Source: Albugo candida
Lineage: Eukaryota; Oomycota; Peronosporomycetes; Albuginales; Albuginaceae
NCBI GenBank assembly: GCA_905220665.1
Contig: CAJNAR010000150.1
Coordinates: 124,001-188,000, forward strand
Length of the DNA: 64,000 nt
Reading direction: 5' to 3'
Numbering within the stretch: position 1 is the first letter of the stretch; every line of letters begins with the position of its first letter. Both the position numbers and the translations under genes were made by a program. The notes under the pieces were generated by a model. It had not been told where the DNA came from and did no database searches. It was given only the letters and a program-made list of their open reading frames with translations. Below are positions 22,214 to 33,352 of this stretch, in pieces.

Positions 22214-23747
22214 GGGACAACCGTTTGTTTGCTAACTTGTGCTTAATTCTCCTTTGTTTCTACTACTGATTGAATAAAACCTTTTCCTACGTTGATCCAA
22301 GCATTTCGGTGTTTTATTTGTGTTGATCGGATAAGTGGAAGTGGGAAATTTGGCGGGAAGGTACACAGACCTGCACGACATATTGATGTTGTACACCACC
22401 ACCACTCGACCACCCAGGTAGATGACGCACTTTTTTCGCCTCCAGCAACATGGATGGATTCTCTTGAATGTTTTTGTTTGCGTGCACATAGTCGAGTTTA
22501 GTGTTTGTTTTAGAGCAAAGCCATGGGGCGAAAGCCGGCTCTGACCGAGTACGAGAAAGGGCAAATTGACGCCCTCAGGTCGAACAAAGAAAATCTACGG
22601 GCGATTGCTGCGAGCCTAGGGCGCTCCACAAACGTCGTCCACGCTTACCTAAGTAATCCTGATGGCTATGGAACGAAAAAGAGCCCTGGAAGGAAGCCGA
22701 AACTCGGCCCGCGTGATGGTCGGTGCACCATCAATGCCGCAATCAGCGGTGATTTGTCCGTTTCTGCCATCGCCAACACCGTGACCCCACAGGTGAGCAA
22801 GAGGACCTTTCAGCGTTTGCTCCAGCGAGCGCCTCATCTTGTCAACAAGAAAATGAAACCCACGCCAAAACTCACGAAGCGCCTTCACACGGCACCGCTT
22901 GAATGGGCCAAACAGAAGCTCAATGTTCGCACTGACTGGGACCGGATCATCTTTTCAGACGAGAAGCGGTTCACGCTGGATGGCCCAGATGGTTGCAAGT
23001 ATTATTGGCACGATATCCGGCTTGAAGCAAGGACATTTTATAGCCGTCAAAATGGGGAGGGGGGCATCATAGTCTGGGGCGGTTTCTCCGCAAAAGCTTT
23101 GACATCCTTGGCCACATTGAATGGTCGCCAGAACTCGTTTGACTACCAGGAGACGTTAAGAAGCCATCTCTTACCTTTCGCAGATTGTGAACATCAAGAT
23201 GGCTACGGATTTCAGCATGATAACGCAAGTATCCATGCATCTAAATCGACCAGTGCCTTTCTCAAGGACCTCAACATCAACGCGATGAAGTGGCCGTCTC
23301 TTTCGCCGGACCTACATCCGATAGAGAATCTCTGTGGTGACATTACGCGTGCTGTGTACGGTAACGGGCGCCAATATCACTAGTTTGGCGAGCTTGAAGC
23401 GGCAGTCAGGGAAGCGTGGTCAGAAATCAGTCAAGAACGGCTATATGCGCTCTTAAAATTGATTAGCGATCGCTGCTTGGAGGTCATTGATCGAAAGGGG
23501 TTCAAGACTCACTACTTCCACCACTCTCAGAGCTTAGAAGCAGTGTTCAAAGTCGAGGAACGCGCAATATAACAGGTGTTCCTTATCATTTTGACGCGGC
23601 CTATTTTCACTTTTTTGCTCATAACTATGTATTGAAAAATCCAATTCTGACTTTGAGTAAACATTCCAAACCCCCGTGCTTATTTCGATCTAATGGATGT
23701 ATATTGCAATTAATCTACACTTTTTTCACAAGAAAAACACGTGTCCC
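22214..23747 (+). mobile_element. Tc1/mariner-type transposon inserted in the LINE endonuclease
   Basis: The ends read TA-GGGACA ... TGTCCC-TA, with TA dinucleotides at 22212-22213 and 23748-23749, the target duplication of this superfamily. The inverted ends can be followed imperfectly for about 25 bp (GGGACAACCGTTTGTTTGC against the complement of the right end). The element is 1534 bp. It holds one transposase gene with a single premature stop. Confidence 0.8.
22523..23572 (+). pseudogene. Tc1/mariner DD34E transposase with one in-frame stop
   Basis: The ORF opens at ATG 22523 and runs 286 codons to a TAG at 23381-23383. The same frame then continues (FGELEAAVREAW ...) to a natural stop at 23570-23572, giving about 349 codons, normal for the family. 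Helix-turn-helix DNA-binding repeats occupy residues 1-110 (RKPALTEYEKGQI; SPGRKPKLGPRD). The catalytic triad is D146 (IIFSDEKRF), D233 (FQHDNASIH) and E268 (SPDLHPIENL). There are 34 residues between the second and third, so it is DD34E. All three acidic residues are present, so the premature stop is the main visible defect. It cuts and pastes DNA at TA sites in the nucleus. Confidence 0.9.
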
Positions 23748-23749
23748 TA

Positions 23750-24305
23750 TCCTTATGGCAGAAGTGTACAAAAGCTGATGAACTAACCGAACGAAGCACT
23801 CGAAATCGCCATTTGGTTTTGCGTCATCTCATTCACGATGTACTGGTGTATATTCACAATGTATATGCCCCGGTGAAGGCCGAGAAAAGAGTGCTTTTCT
23901 ATGAGCTATTGCTCTCCAACACTTTCAAATCGACCGCAACACATCTCGTATTTGGTGATTCTAACACACCACTCGATCCACCTATCGATGGTTCGAGTGG
24001 AACAGCTCGATACGAGCCAAGTCGATTAGCGTGTTTGAAATGACTTTCGCAATTGGGTATTTTAGACGCTTGGCGAATCCATCATCCGACCGGAAGAGTA
24101 TTTACGGAGCCATTATCGCCCAATAATCGACTAGATTACATCTGCATGTCGAAAGAGCTATTTAATATGGTATACAAAACCTCAAATTCTTTCCGTCCAC
24201 TACATGCGTGAGATCATCTAGCACAAAAAGTAAATTTTGCAAATCCAACTCAATCTCGGGGGAGAGTCAATTGTGAAATTGTGAATATTCATTACGATTG
24301 ATTTA
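23750..24305 (+). pseudogene. LINE endonuclease domain, continuation after the Tc1 insertion
   Basis: The endonuclease domain resumes with RHLVLRHLIHD, NVYAPVKAEKR and HLVFGDSNTP (GDFN-type block) at 23800-23985. It then changes frame to LDAWRIHHPTGRVFTEP and NRLDYICMS (24065-24155). These are the middle and C-terminal blocks of APE-type LINE endonucleases. The remnant is then broken off at 24305 by the left end of element D. Confidence 0.8.
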
Positions 24306-24415
24306 GGGAACCGTTATTCAGCCCCCACCTTTTCTGTATTCAGCCCCCAGCCTCTATAAATTCATGGCAATCGCGGCTACTGGTTGGTTTAAACATATAT
24401 AGTAGAATAAATAAA

Positions 24416-26803
24416 GGAACCCGGTATAGCCACACCCCCTAACTGAATTGAGAACACCGGTATCGTTACACCCTCTAAATATCCTTGATAAATGAGAACC
24501 GGTATCGGCACAGTCGCTAAATCCCCTAAATTAAAATTAAATGAGGAAACCGTGTCGCACACCCCTAAATTATTACAGATATGTTTTGTTAATTTTGGGC
24601 TGTGGACATGTGCGCCTGTTGTGACCTTCTTGGTTGCATGCCCCGCGTCTTCGTTTTGGCATTTTATGCCCCTCTCTCTTAATGTACACAAATGCGGAAA
24701 GATCTCGTTTGGTACTTGTTGACTCTTTCGGCCGTCCTCGTGAGGCCAGTGTGGCAGGATCATTTACCTCTGGGCTTAGAACAGATGCAAGGCAATCGAG
24801 GTCGTGCTCAAAAAGGTGCTTCCTGTGTGGCGGCAAGTCCGAAGGACGCTCTTGAAACTTTTTCATAATGTCCGAAAAGCTTGTTTTTTCCTGAGTAGGC
24901 ATTGCATGATGCAGTTTGGGATGTACAGGCCATTAAATCCACCAGTGCTCATGAAAATGAGCTTCATGCAATATTGACCCCATCTTTTGCAGCTCTTTGA
25001 TGGCATGATAGCACGCCAATACTTTAGTGCTCGTGAATGTTCTAGTGCAATTTTCATTGCTCTCCATCGGTAGTGCCTTTTGGTACTACTTGAAGACCTG
25101 CAGAAAATAAAATATGGTCAGTGCATATCTTGCCAGTACTGTACACAAATGTATGCATACACTAATGTTACATACTTCATTCAACGCATAATGTGACATT
25201 TTTCTATTCACAGTTGTCCAAAAGCTCCCACTAAGGCGGACGATAATGTGTGAACGATCGTATGCAACTTTTTGATTTGTTCCTTGGCGCTGCTGTTGAG
25301 CCGCGAGAACCAATTTGTCATAAACTGTTGCCAAATCCCTGTTGAAACTGCAATCCATTTCTTCAATATTGCATGTCCGCCTTCAACGCGAGATGTAGCT
25401 ACATGCCCAAAATGCTTGTGCGGAATCCATGTGGAATGTAAACACGCATAGCCAGTCTCAATAATAGCATCTTTAAGGAGCACCCAATTCTCTTCGAACT
25501 CCTGTTCAGTCGATGAGCAGTACAATCCGTACCATTTTTTGAAAAATTCGTTCCAGTCTTCGTCATTTGCAAAATGCTTTTAAGCGTTTGCCACGACATT
25601 TCTATTAATATGCCATATGCAAAGCAGATTCTTCGCTTCTGTTAGAACCCATGAGATTGCAGCCATCAATGCCAATTCTCTGTCAGTGACAATCACAATC
25701 GGACCAGTGATTCTATCTTGTAAAGCTATCCTCATCTGCCGAAGTGCCCGAATGTGATCATCTTCTGATTCGTGTTGCAAGAAAACATAGCAAAGGGAAT
25801 ATGAATGGTTTGTGCTTGCCACACCCATTACATGGAGCAATGGCATTTGAAACCTGGAGATTTTGTCTGCTCTTAGTTGATGTTTGGCAAAGATCAATTT
25901 ACTCACCTGTTGGTTTTGTATGTCGAATGTGCTATAAGAACTTTACCCGAAGAAATATCATTGTCTGTCGAGATGCAAGGCTTAGGTGAAATAAAGAAGC
26001 GAGTTAATTGACCCGATGAGGGGTCCCAATCAAGCTCATGCCCAATGGCACTTTCCTTTAGTGTGTCCAGCAATGCTTCAAGAGGGCTACGACCAAGGAG
26101 AAACTCCACTCGTTCACGTTTTCAAATATTGTAAATGTCTTGCGCGGTGGCAAGAAAAGCAGGATCAGACCGCTTCATCGTACTCAAAATCAACCGAGGA
26201 GGCGCTCCACCTTTGGACAAGTCCAGAATTTGCTGCTTCTGCACCTGGTTCAATACCCTGGCTTCTGGGAATGCTGCAAGATTCTCTACTGCCTCATGAT
26301 TGTGAGTTGCAACGACCACACTCACTCATCATTCTTGAACAGAATTTTGGCTCAGTTGGCGCTGAATGGTGACTACCCATGGGCACATTAGAAGCCGCGT
26401 TGATGTTTGGTGGATCCTCGTGCCTTTGTTTTTGTAACGACCACCGTGGACGCAAGCAAGCCACACCTTCCTAGTATTTCCGTACTTGTCGGCCTTTGCG
26501 CGATCTTTCTTTGTTGAATAGCCTACTTGCCACGCAAAGGTTTGTAATGCCTCTTCCGCAATCTCATAGGTCTCATATGTGTGTTCCGGGGGTGAAGTAA
26601 GTGGCATAGTGAGGGACAGGGTATTCACTTTAGCGTGCGTATAGCAATGTGATTAGGTGCATATAGCGAATATGAAAATAGCGAGTGTGCCGATACCGGT
26701 TCTCATTTATCCAGGATATTTAGAGGGTGTAACGATACCGGTGCTCTCAATTAGGTTAGGGGGTGCGGCTATACCAAAAGGGTGTGTGGCTATACCGGGC
26801 TCC
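24416..26803 (-). mobile_element. MULE-type element E with FAR1-like transposase
   Basis: The ends GGAACCCGGTATAGCCACAC and GTGTGGCTATACCGGGCTCC are inverted repeats. The flanks ATAAATAAA and TAAATAAAA overlap as a probable target duplication. Each end carries repeated subterminal units (CCGGTATCG.CACAC...CCTAAAT). It lies in element D, 110 bp inside D's left end. Confidence 0.75.
24573..26628 (-). pseudogene. MULE/FAR1-type transposase, broken reading frame
   Basis: In minus-strand order the pieces are: a FAR1-type DNA-binding block (26628-26329: AWQVGYSTKKDRAK, KVWLACVHGGRYK), a linker with KRSDPAFLATAQDIYN (about 26160), the catalytic region with PIVIVTDRELALMAAI and NLLCIWHINRNV (about 25710-25600), a block with SRVEGGHAILKKWIAVSTG (about 25395), and a C-terminal tail with RGRPKESTSTKRD and a zinc knuckle (CNQEGHNRRTC, about 24620). 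This is the standard domain order of MULE transposases. One or two introns might join some pieces, but frame changes in conserved blocks suggest decay. Confidence 0.75.
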
Positions 26804-26804
26804 T

Positions 26805-27460
26805 AAATAAAATAAAATTACGAGAATCATTATTCAGCCCCGACACTCCATAAATTAATGGAGATCGTTGCCTCTGATTGGTCTGGATAGATGCAACGGA
26901 ATAAATACAATAAAATCACGCAAAAGTTCGGTTTCTGCGATTTTCTACTACTTGATCTAGGTCTATATCTAAATATACTGCTTCAGGTGCTGTTGGTGCT
27001 GCTTTGCATTGCTGCACAATGACAGCAATCTTGCCTTCGCAAGCAAGGCAAACTGCTGAATCCACTGAGAGTAGATCACCTGTAATAAATGAATCGTCAG
27101 ATAAATGTAACTTTTGCCAACACAATTAGCATACAATACAACTTACCTGTTGACACAGAGATCCAATTTTTGAGAGCAGCATGGACGCTTTTGACCCAAA
27201 ATGTTGTTGCATGCCCATCATGGCGCTTAATTTGCAGGAAAGCAAAAAAAAAGCTCCTTGTAAATCTGCCACGTTGTCTCAAGGTAGCTCACAGAAGCAG
27301 TAATGGTGGCATGCATTGCTGAAAGTTGGTCCGATGAGATAAAGTGTGATTTTATTGTATTTATTCCGTTGCATCTGTTCAGACCAATCAGAGGCCACGA
27401 TTTCCATCAAATTCATGTAGGATGGGGTTGAATAAAGATTCCTGTAATTTTATTTTATTT
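26805..27460 (-). repeat. MULE remnant unit J
   Basis: The 17-bp termini are perfect inverted repeats (AAATAAAATAAAATTAC at 26805-26821, its complement at 27444-27460). Inside, the minus strand encodes LKNWISVSTG, then GDLLSVDSAV and the Ala/Pro-rich tail AAPTAPEAVYLDIDLD. These are scraps of a MULE transposase C-terminus, also found in units L and H. Confidence 0.6.
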
Positions 27461-28326
27461 CGGGTATTGATGTTCCGACAACTTTTTTTAATAACAGCTT
27501 GTCTAGTTAAATTATTACTCTCACAACTTTTTCTTTTTTACTAAATACATAAATGAATTTACATTCCTAATTAATTACATCCATACACACCCTAAATTGC
27601 TGCTCCAACAACTTCAATCGAGACTTATACGTGATTGGCTAGGACACAGATGTTTCAACTGTGATAGGCTAATACATATGACATTTTCCATTTGACACTA
27701 ATTCTATTTCTATGCGCTGCCTACGAGATTGCAATATGCTTCGCCCTCCAGTACATCAAACCTACAACACATTTGCACGCTGATTGCATTCATTGAAGGC
27801 TATGCGTTGGCTATAAAGAGCTCTACCAAAAATCCGCGATGCTACATAAAGTGCGACTTAGGAAGGACATACGACACAAGGTAAGATTAGAGCATAAAAT
27901 TTCAACTCAACTGATACAAAGTAAAACAGGTCGAACCTTACTCAGGAGGATCGACAGCGCCAAACTGCCATCAAGTTAATTGACTGCCCGTTTTTGCTCT
28001 ACACCACAATATCTAAACGTGATTCATAATGGAGATTGCTTGTAAAAAATGGTCAGCATAACCATGAAAAATCAAATATATTGCTGGGTATCCAATAGCA
28101 CGAAGGCTTTCTATTAAGGCAAAAACAACAATTCAAAGGTGTCTACAATTCGGAGCTAGACCAAGCGAGGCGAGGAAAGCTCTTGAACTACAGGATTCAT
28201 CAAATAGAGCTAGCATGAGGGAAATTTACAATGAAAAGGTGAAGTCATGAATTAGCCTCAGAAATTTGTGTACTTACATATGTTAAAATTTGATTTTCTT
28301 CTAATCATTTCACTTTCCAGGGTAAT

Positions 28327-29781
28327 ATGCGAAATCAGTCCCTCAATGGCAGAACACGAATCGTAGCACTACTCGAGGAACTCAAGGAATACCATTACAT
28401 CTGTTCAATTCAATGCAGAGATGACAACAATCTGACGAAGTTTTTTTACCAATCCAAAGTCTATCAAGTTGACGCGACGCTTTCCTTCTGTTTTGTTCTT
28501 AGACTGCACATACAAGACAAACAAGTATAAAATGTCCCTCCTCCACGCTTTTGGGATACTTGCCTAAATTCAACATTCTCATCATCCTTTACATTCCTGC
28601 TGAAGGAGCATCAGGAGGACTACATATGGGCGTCAAACCAGATCAAAAGTTTCTATAATGGGGTATCCTCTCCGAAGGTCATAAACACAGATCGCGAGCT
28701 TGCGCTAGTAAGGGCTGACCAGGAAGTTTTTCCATCAAGCAAGCATCTCCTTTGTCGTTGGAATATTGAAAAAAATGTGCGGGCAAACTGTAAGGGCAAA
28801 TTTGGTACTTCAAAGAATTTGATGACTTTATGAGTGATTGGTCACACATAAGTAATGTTTCTCATGAAAAAACAAAGATTAATTAGTATCTATTTACAAG
28901 AATCATTCTTACAGTTGCAGAACAGCAAAAATCCTGAAACTCTCACCAGCTCGTGGGAAAATATGAACATCAAGTGTGAATCAAAGCCAAATCCATTGTT
29001 GTACTTGGAAGAGACATGGCTTGTGCACAAGGAACGATTTGTAACAGTTGAAAAAGCACATGCCACAATCAAAAGATGTTCAAAGGTGTCAACAATGGAT
29101 CCACGATATGTAAGAGCCAAGTTGACTAATTGTCTACAACAGCAAGAGAGGGAGTTTCGGACAGCAATTGCAGCAGCAGAAACTCGCTTTTATCATGATC
29201 TGAATGACAGGATATATTATGGTGTAGTGCGTAAGGTGTCTTTCTTTGCTCTGAGGAAAATAAAAGATGAAATCAAGGAGGGCTTGGCTGGCAATAGGGC
29301 AGGAACTTGCACGCATGCTTTCGAAAGAACTTATGGTCTACCCTGTTGGCACTCACTTTCCAAAAAAATCGATAATGACCAAACCCTCTTACCGTCCGAC
29401 ATCCACAGCAATGGCAACTTTCTCCAGAAAACAAATCAACAGTCTCAGGGGATGCTGAAGAAGATTCAGAGACTGGTATTGTAGAATTTCAAAAAATTGT
29501 GCAGCAACTTTTCAAGGCTTGAACTTCAGTTAACAAAAGGAAATGAAAGCTCAACTTATGCAAATGGCAGCCCAGAGATCAAGAGCACCAAATTCCCCCT
29601 GTACTGTAGTTAAGCAGCGAGGAAGGCCAGCAGGATCAAAGAAGCCTTTTCAGAATGAAGCTTCCCCATGAAACGAGATCTGTCAGCATTTGAGCATCAG
29701 ACACAGGGGATATGCAGATGCAGCAAATTGCGGGGAAATCGGCCACAACAAGCGGTCTTGCAGAATTCCGGTTACAAGATT
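28327..29781 (+). pseudogene. MULE transposase in element A, broken
   Basis: A first frame (28327-28530) gives part of the region before the catalytic core. DRELALVRADQEVF and KHLLCRWNIEKNVRANC (28688-28795) are the second catalytic block. The open frame at 28855-29484 carries the helical region (ETWLVHKERFVTVEKAHATIKR). A SWIM-type zinc finger follows (CTHAFERTYGLPCWH, 29310-29352), and a zinc knuckle ends it (CGEIGHNKRSC, about 29730-29765). A short intron-like interval near 28240-28320 ends in TTTCCAG before the first frame, so the parent gene may have been spliced. Stops between the blocks show that this copy is inactive. Confidence 0.75.
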
Positions 29782-30059
29782 AGATTCTGGACAAGCTATA
29801 GTAAATAATTAGATATTTCTCCTTTACAGAATTTTTTTATAATACATTTTATTTTCGGCCGTTAGTGTATAATAACTTTTGCATCTTTACGATGCATTAT
29901 AGCTTAACAAACTGGCAATGAATCCTCTATTAATGGTGAGTGTTTAGCTCAGTTGAAGGTATCTATATTAGCCTTAGACGTATATTGCTTCTATTAGTTA
30001 GAAATGTTAACTTATCTATTTTCCAAAAAAGTTGTCGGGATATCAATAACCATTATTTT

Positions 30060-30812
30060 GGGAGCCGCTAACTACCAAGCCTCACCCTTAAATATAGCAC
30101 TCTAAGATATGATTACGAGTTATGATTGGTTAAAAAGAGTACCCTTATTTGAATATATGCTCTAACAAGCGGTTTTACAGTATTAAGATTGGCTAGGTCT
30201 ATATCAAAATCTACTGCTGCAGGTTTTGCTGGTGCTGTTGGTGCTGTTGGTGCTGTTTTGCATTTGCTGCACAATGACAGCAAGCTGGCCTTCGCAAGCA
30301 AGGCGAACTGCTGAATCCACTGAGAGTAGATCACCTGTAATAAATCAATTGTCAGATAAATGTAACTTTTGCCAACACAATTAGCATACAATACAAATTA
30401 CCTGTTGACACAGAGATCCACTTTTTGAGAGAAGCATGGACGCTCTCCACCCAAAATTTTAGTACATGCCCATATGACGCTTATTGTGTAGGATAGCAAA
30501 AAAACGCTCCTTGAAATCAGCAAAGTTGTCTCAAGGTAGCTCATCGAAGCAACGAAGGTGGCATGCATTGCTGAAAGTTGGGTCTGATGAGTTGAAGTGT
30601 GATTTTATTGTATTTTATTCAGTTGCATCTTTTCAGACCAATCAGAGACCCCGATCTCCTTAGTTTATGAAGGGTGGGGCTGGATAACGATTCTCCTAAG
30701 TTTATTTTATTTACTCTGTTATATTTGTTTAAACCAACTAGAGGCCACCAATATATTGATTTATGGAGGCTGGGGACTGGATAGCGGAAACTGCGGTCTG
30801 GTTAGCGGCTCC
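30060..30812 (-). mobile_element. Element H, inserted in element A
   Basis: The terminal GGGAGCCGCTAAC at 30060 and GTTAGCGGCTCC ending at 30812 are inverted. The flanks CATTATTTT (30051-30059) and CATTATTTA (30813-30821) match at 8 of 9 bases. Internally it contains a J-like unit (Gln/Ala-rich transposase tail near 30200-30260) and two further right-end-like blocks near 30640-30690 and 30730-30790. Confidence 0.75.
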
Positions 30813-31038
30813 CATTATTTATTGTTTCAAAAAAGTTGGGGGAGTAAATAATTAAGTAGGTATGATGTAATTCAAAATGAAAAATAAAAATGTAATTAAA
30901 AGAAAAAGTTGTCGGGATACCAATACCCTTTATTTGTTATCTTATATTTGTTTAAACCAATCAAAGGCCACTAATCTATTAATTTATAGAGGCTGGGGGC
31001 TGATTATAGAAAAGCTGGGGGCTGAATAACGATTACCC

Positions 31039-33085
31039 TATTTAATATCCTCAAGTTGTCGAAACAATCAAACTGGAAGCGAATTTGGTGTTCAAATAAT
31101 TGCGGACAACTTCGAATTCCGGAAAGAAGTGGGAAAGTTAGAAGACGACAATCAAGAAACAGCTGAAGGTAATTGAGGAAAAGATTGCACAAGATAGCCG
31201 ACGTGATAGCCAGCGTGCTTTTGAAAGGCCGCATCAGCTCGATATCGCACTCAAGACACCAATCAGTCACGTCATTTCTTCGAATCGAGTCTCAAACAAT
31301 TCAGAATTTCGGTCGAAAACAAAGCCAACTACAACCAAGATGAAAGCTTCGATCGTCGCGTGAAGGGCATATGGAGAACTCTTTTAACCCGGATACACAA
31401 CAAGCTCGTCTTGATTGCTGTCAAACATCACTTGCATTGAAATGAAGTCTAACGCATTTATTCCTTGCATGTAAAAGCCTGTGGAAGTATCCAATGCAAA
31501 CGAATTCTTATCGTTGCATGCCGATCGAAAATGTTAACAAAAAATGTGGCACGGTGAGATCGAACCCGAGGGAGAATATTGACGAATTCAGAGCTCATTG
31601 GGGTGGTAACATGGGCTCTCTCTATGGCTCCGAGACCAACTCTGGTGATCCCTGTCAAAGAAATCAAAAAAAGCTACTCGACTCGATTCAAAATTCCCTT
31701 GCGTCAGAAGAGCAACACCGTCGCTCAACTCGCTTAAGTACGACCGAGGTAGCGAAGCGATCAAGCACATGCGAAGTAGTTCCTCTTCCTCTCCAGATGG
31801 ATGGATTACCAGCTGCAGCTTGATCCGGAAACTTTGGCGAGCGTCTAAAGATTGAAGAGGTAGCTTACTTCGATCACAACGTCACTCGGCAATCAACTAT
31901 CGACCGATCGCACTGCTTTGCGCTGATGTTGAGCACTGTCAAAAGTATTGGCGCATCGGTTGCAACGATTTTTGCCGAAATTGATCCATCAAGACCAATA
32001 AGCATTTGTGAGAGGAAGGTAGATCCATCACGACATTCGACATATCAACGACATACAAGATTTGGTCCCTCATCGTAGGGAGGAAGCATATGCGACTTTT
32101 CTTGACTTTGAGAAAGCTTACGATAGAGTCAATTGTACGTACATGTTTCGCATTTTGGAAAAAAATGGACGCCGTGAATTTTATCGACTAGGTTCGTCTT
32201 CTGTAAACCAACACGAAGGCGCGCTTGATAAATGAAAATATTACTCCCATTATTCTACGCTCTCAACTACTCTTACAACTGTATGAAAGCCTCCCGAACC
32301 AAACAAGAGTCATCCGAAGTTGAACCACTGGTCATGGCGGGAGCGATCGGACGCAATGGGTTCAGAATGAGTTGGAACATTTATGGTTACATCCCGGCAT
32401 CTTCGGAAGCGCATCTTACAGATTTTCGAAGATCTACAGGTTCGTCTGGCCTTACGATCTCGTTTCTACTTTTTCTAGGATATTCAGCCCGACAATATAT
32501 ACATTGTGCACGCAGCCTTCGGGTGGGGCAGTGGAATCCGATCAGCATCTCTTTCTAGAAGGTAATCACATAGCACAGTTATGGAGAGAGCTTCTCCCTA
32601 GTTGGGATTAGTGCTTCTCATCCGAACACGTTGAATGCACATTACATGTGCAATTCGGCCAACACTCCAGCCAGCATGGAAGGATCATCAGCAAATTCTT
32701 TCCGATTTATGGCTTGCATTGCAGGTGGAGATGCTGCACTTCGTCTGGACAGATAGGAATCGTCATTTGTTCGACCAGCGATCAGTAACCTCCGATAGCA
32801 CTTTACGTGATCTACACCGTTTAGTGTGCACGTTCGGTACTTTTAAAGACAGTGTTACGATCAAGGCGAGCGCATCCAGCTTGGAAAGGTGCTGGATCAA
32901 CTAGCAATGCAAGGATAATTTGTTGGAATTTTTAGAAGTCGAAAATTATTGCTGCGGAGGCGAGACCAGCAAGTCGAAATGCAAGTGCAACTTCGATCCT
33001 AGTCCTAGTAGGATGGCTCAGTTAAGTCTAGTGTGGTGCACACCAATTTCGAAAACACGGGACTCGTGGACAATTATCGTTTGGG
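31039..33085 (+). pseudogene. LINE retrotransposon, 3' half (reverse transcriptase and zf-RVT)
   Basis: Broken frames continue the LINE after element D. NYRPIALLCADVEHCQKYW (about 31895-31955) is the LINE RT motif around NYRPI.LL. FLDFEKAYDRVN (about 32095-32135) holds the first catalytic Asp block of the RT palm. After a probable internal deletion come LRKRILQIFEDLQVRL (about 32400) and the zf-RVT-type region (32470-32610), then DLWLALQ and FVWTDRNRHLFDQ (about 32700-32780). I did not find the YADD box, so part of the palm is missing. The 3' end matches the fragment at 13686. Together with 19390-24305 it makes one split LINE. Confidence 0.7.
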
Positions 33086-33243
33086 TGTGACTATTGTCAC
33101 AGACATTTTCACTAATGCCACAGACAAACACTTCTGATTGGCTTATTTGTGTAACATTAATATGACTGGTCGATATGGTAGGTATATATTACTGCTTCAA
33201 CGTAAGATTTACTATAAAAGTTCTCCATTATATAAAGACAAAG

Positions 33244-33352
33244 GGAATCGTTATTCAGCCACCATCTTTTCTGTAATCAGCCACTAGCCTCTATAAATCA
33301 ATGGCAATTGTGGCCTCTGATTGGTTCAAATAAATATAGCAGAATAAATAAA
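33244..33352 (+). repeat. Left end of a second D-type element
   Basis: GGGAATCGTTATTCAGCCACC through GAATAAATAAA repeats the first 110 bp of element D, including the exact point where E is inserted there. No matching right end was found, so this copy is truncated. Confidence 0.65.

Larger units (their letters stand above)
27462..30928 (+). mobile_element. MULE-type element A, parent of element B
   Basis: The ends are GGGTATTGATGTTCCGACAAC at 27462 and GTTGTCGGGATACCAATACCC ending at 30928. Both arms match element B (8983-9807), and the centre holds a transposase remnant at 28327-29781. Element H (30060-30812) is inserted near its right end; when H is removed the right arm reads continuously and matches the arm of B. 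The flanks (TTTATTTC, TTTATTTG) look like a worn target duplication. Confidence 0.75.
24306..31038. mobile_element. Composite MULE-type element D, host of a nested stack
   Basis: The left end GGGAACCGTTATTCAGCCCC at 24306 and the inverted right end CTGAATAACGATTACCC ending at 31038 carry the same subterminal blocks as element K. Between them lie E (24416-26803), J (26805-27460) and A (27462-30928, itself holding H). LINE coding sequence flanks D on both sides, so D is inserted in the LINE. No clear 9-bp target duplication survives. Confidence 0.65.

Noticed and set aside
24306..31038. A clean 9-bp target duplication for element D
   Set aside because: The flanks ATTGATTTA and TATTTAATA do not match convincingly, so I do not claim one.
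31540..31580. Possible tRNA T-arm (GATCGAACCC)
   Set aside because: No acceptor stem, D-arm or anticodon arm could be folded around it.
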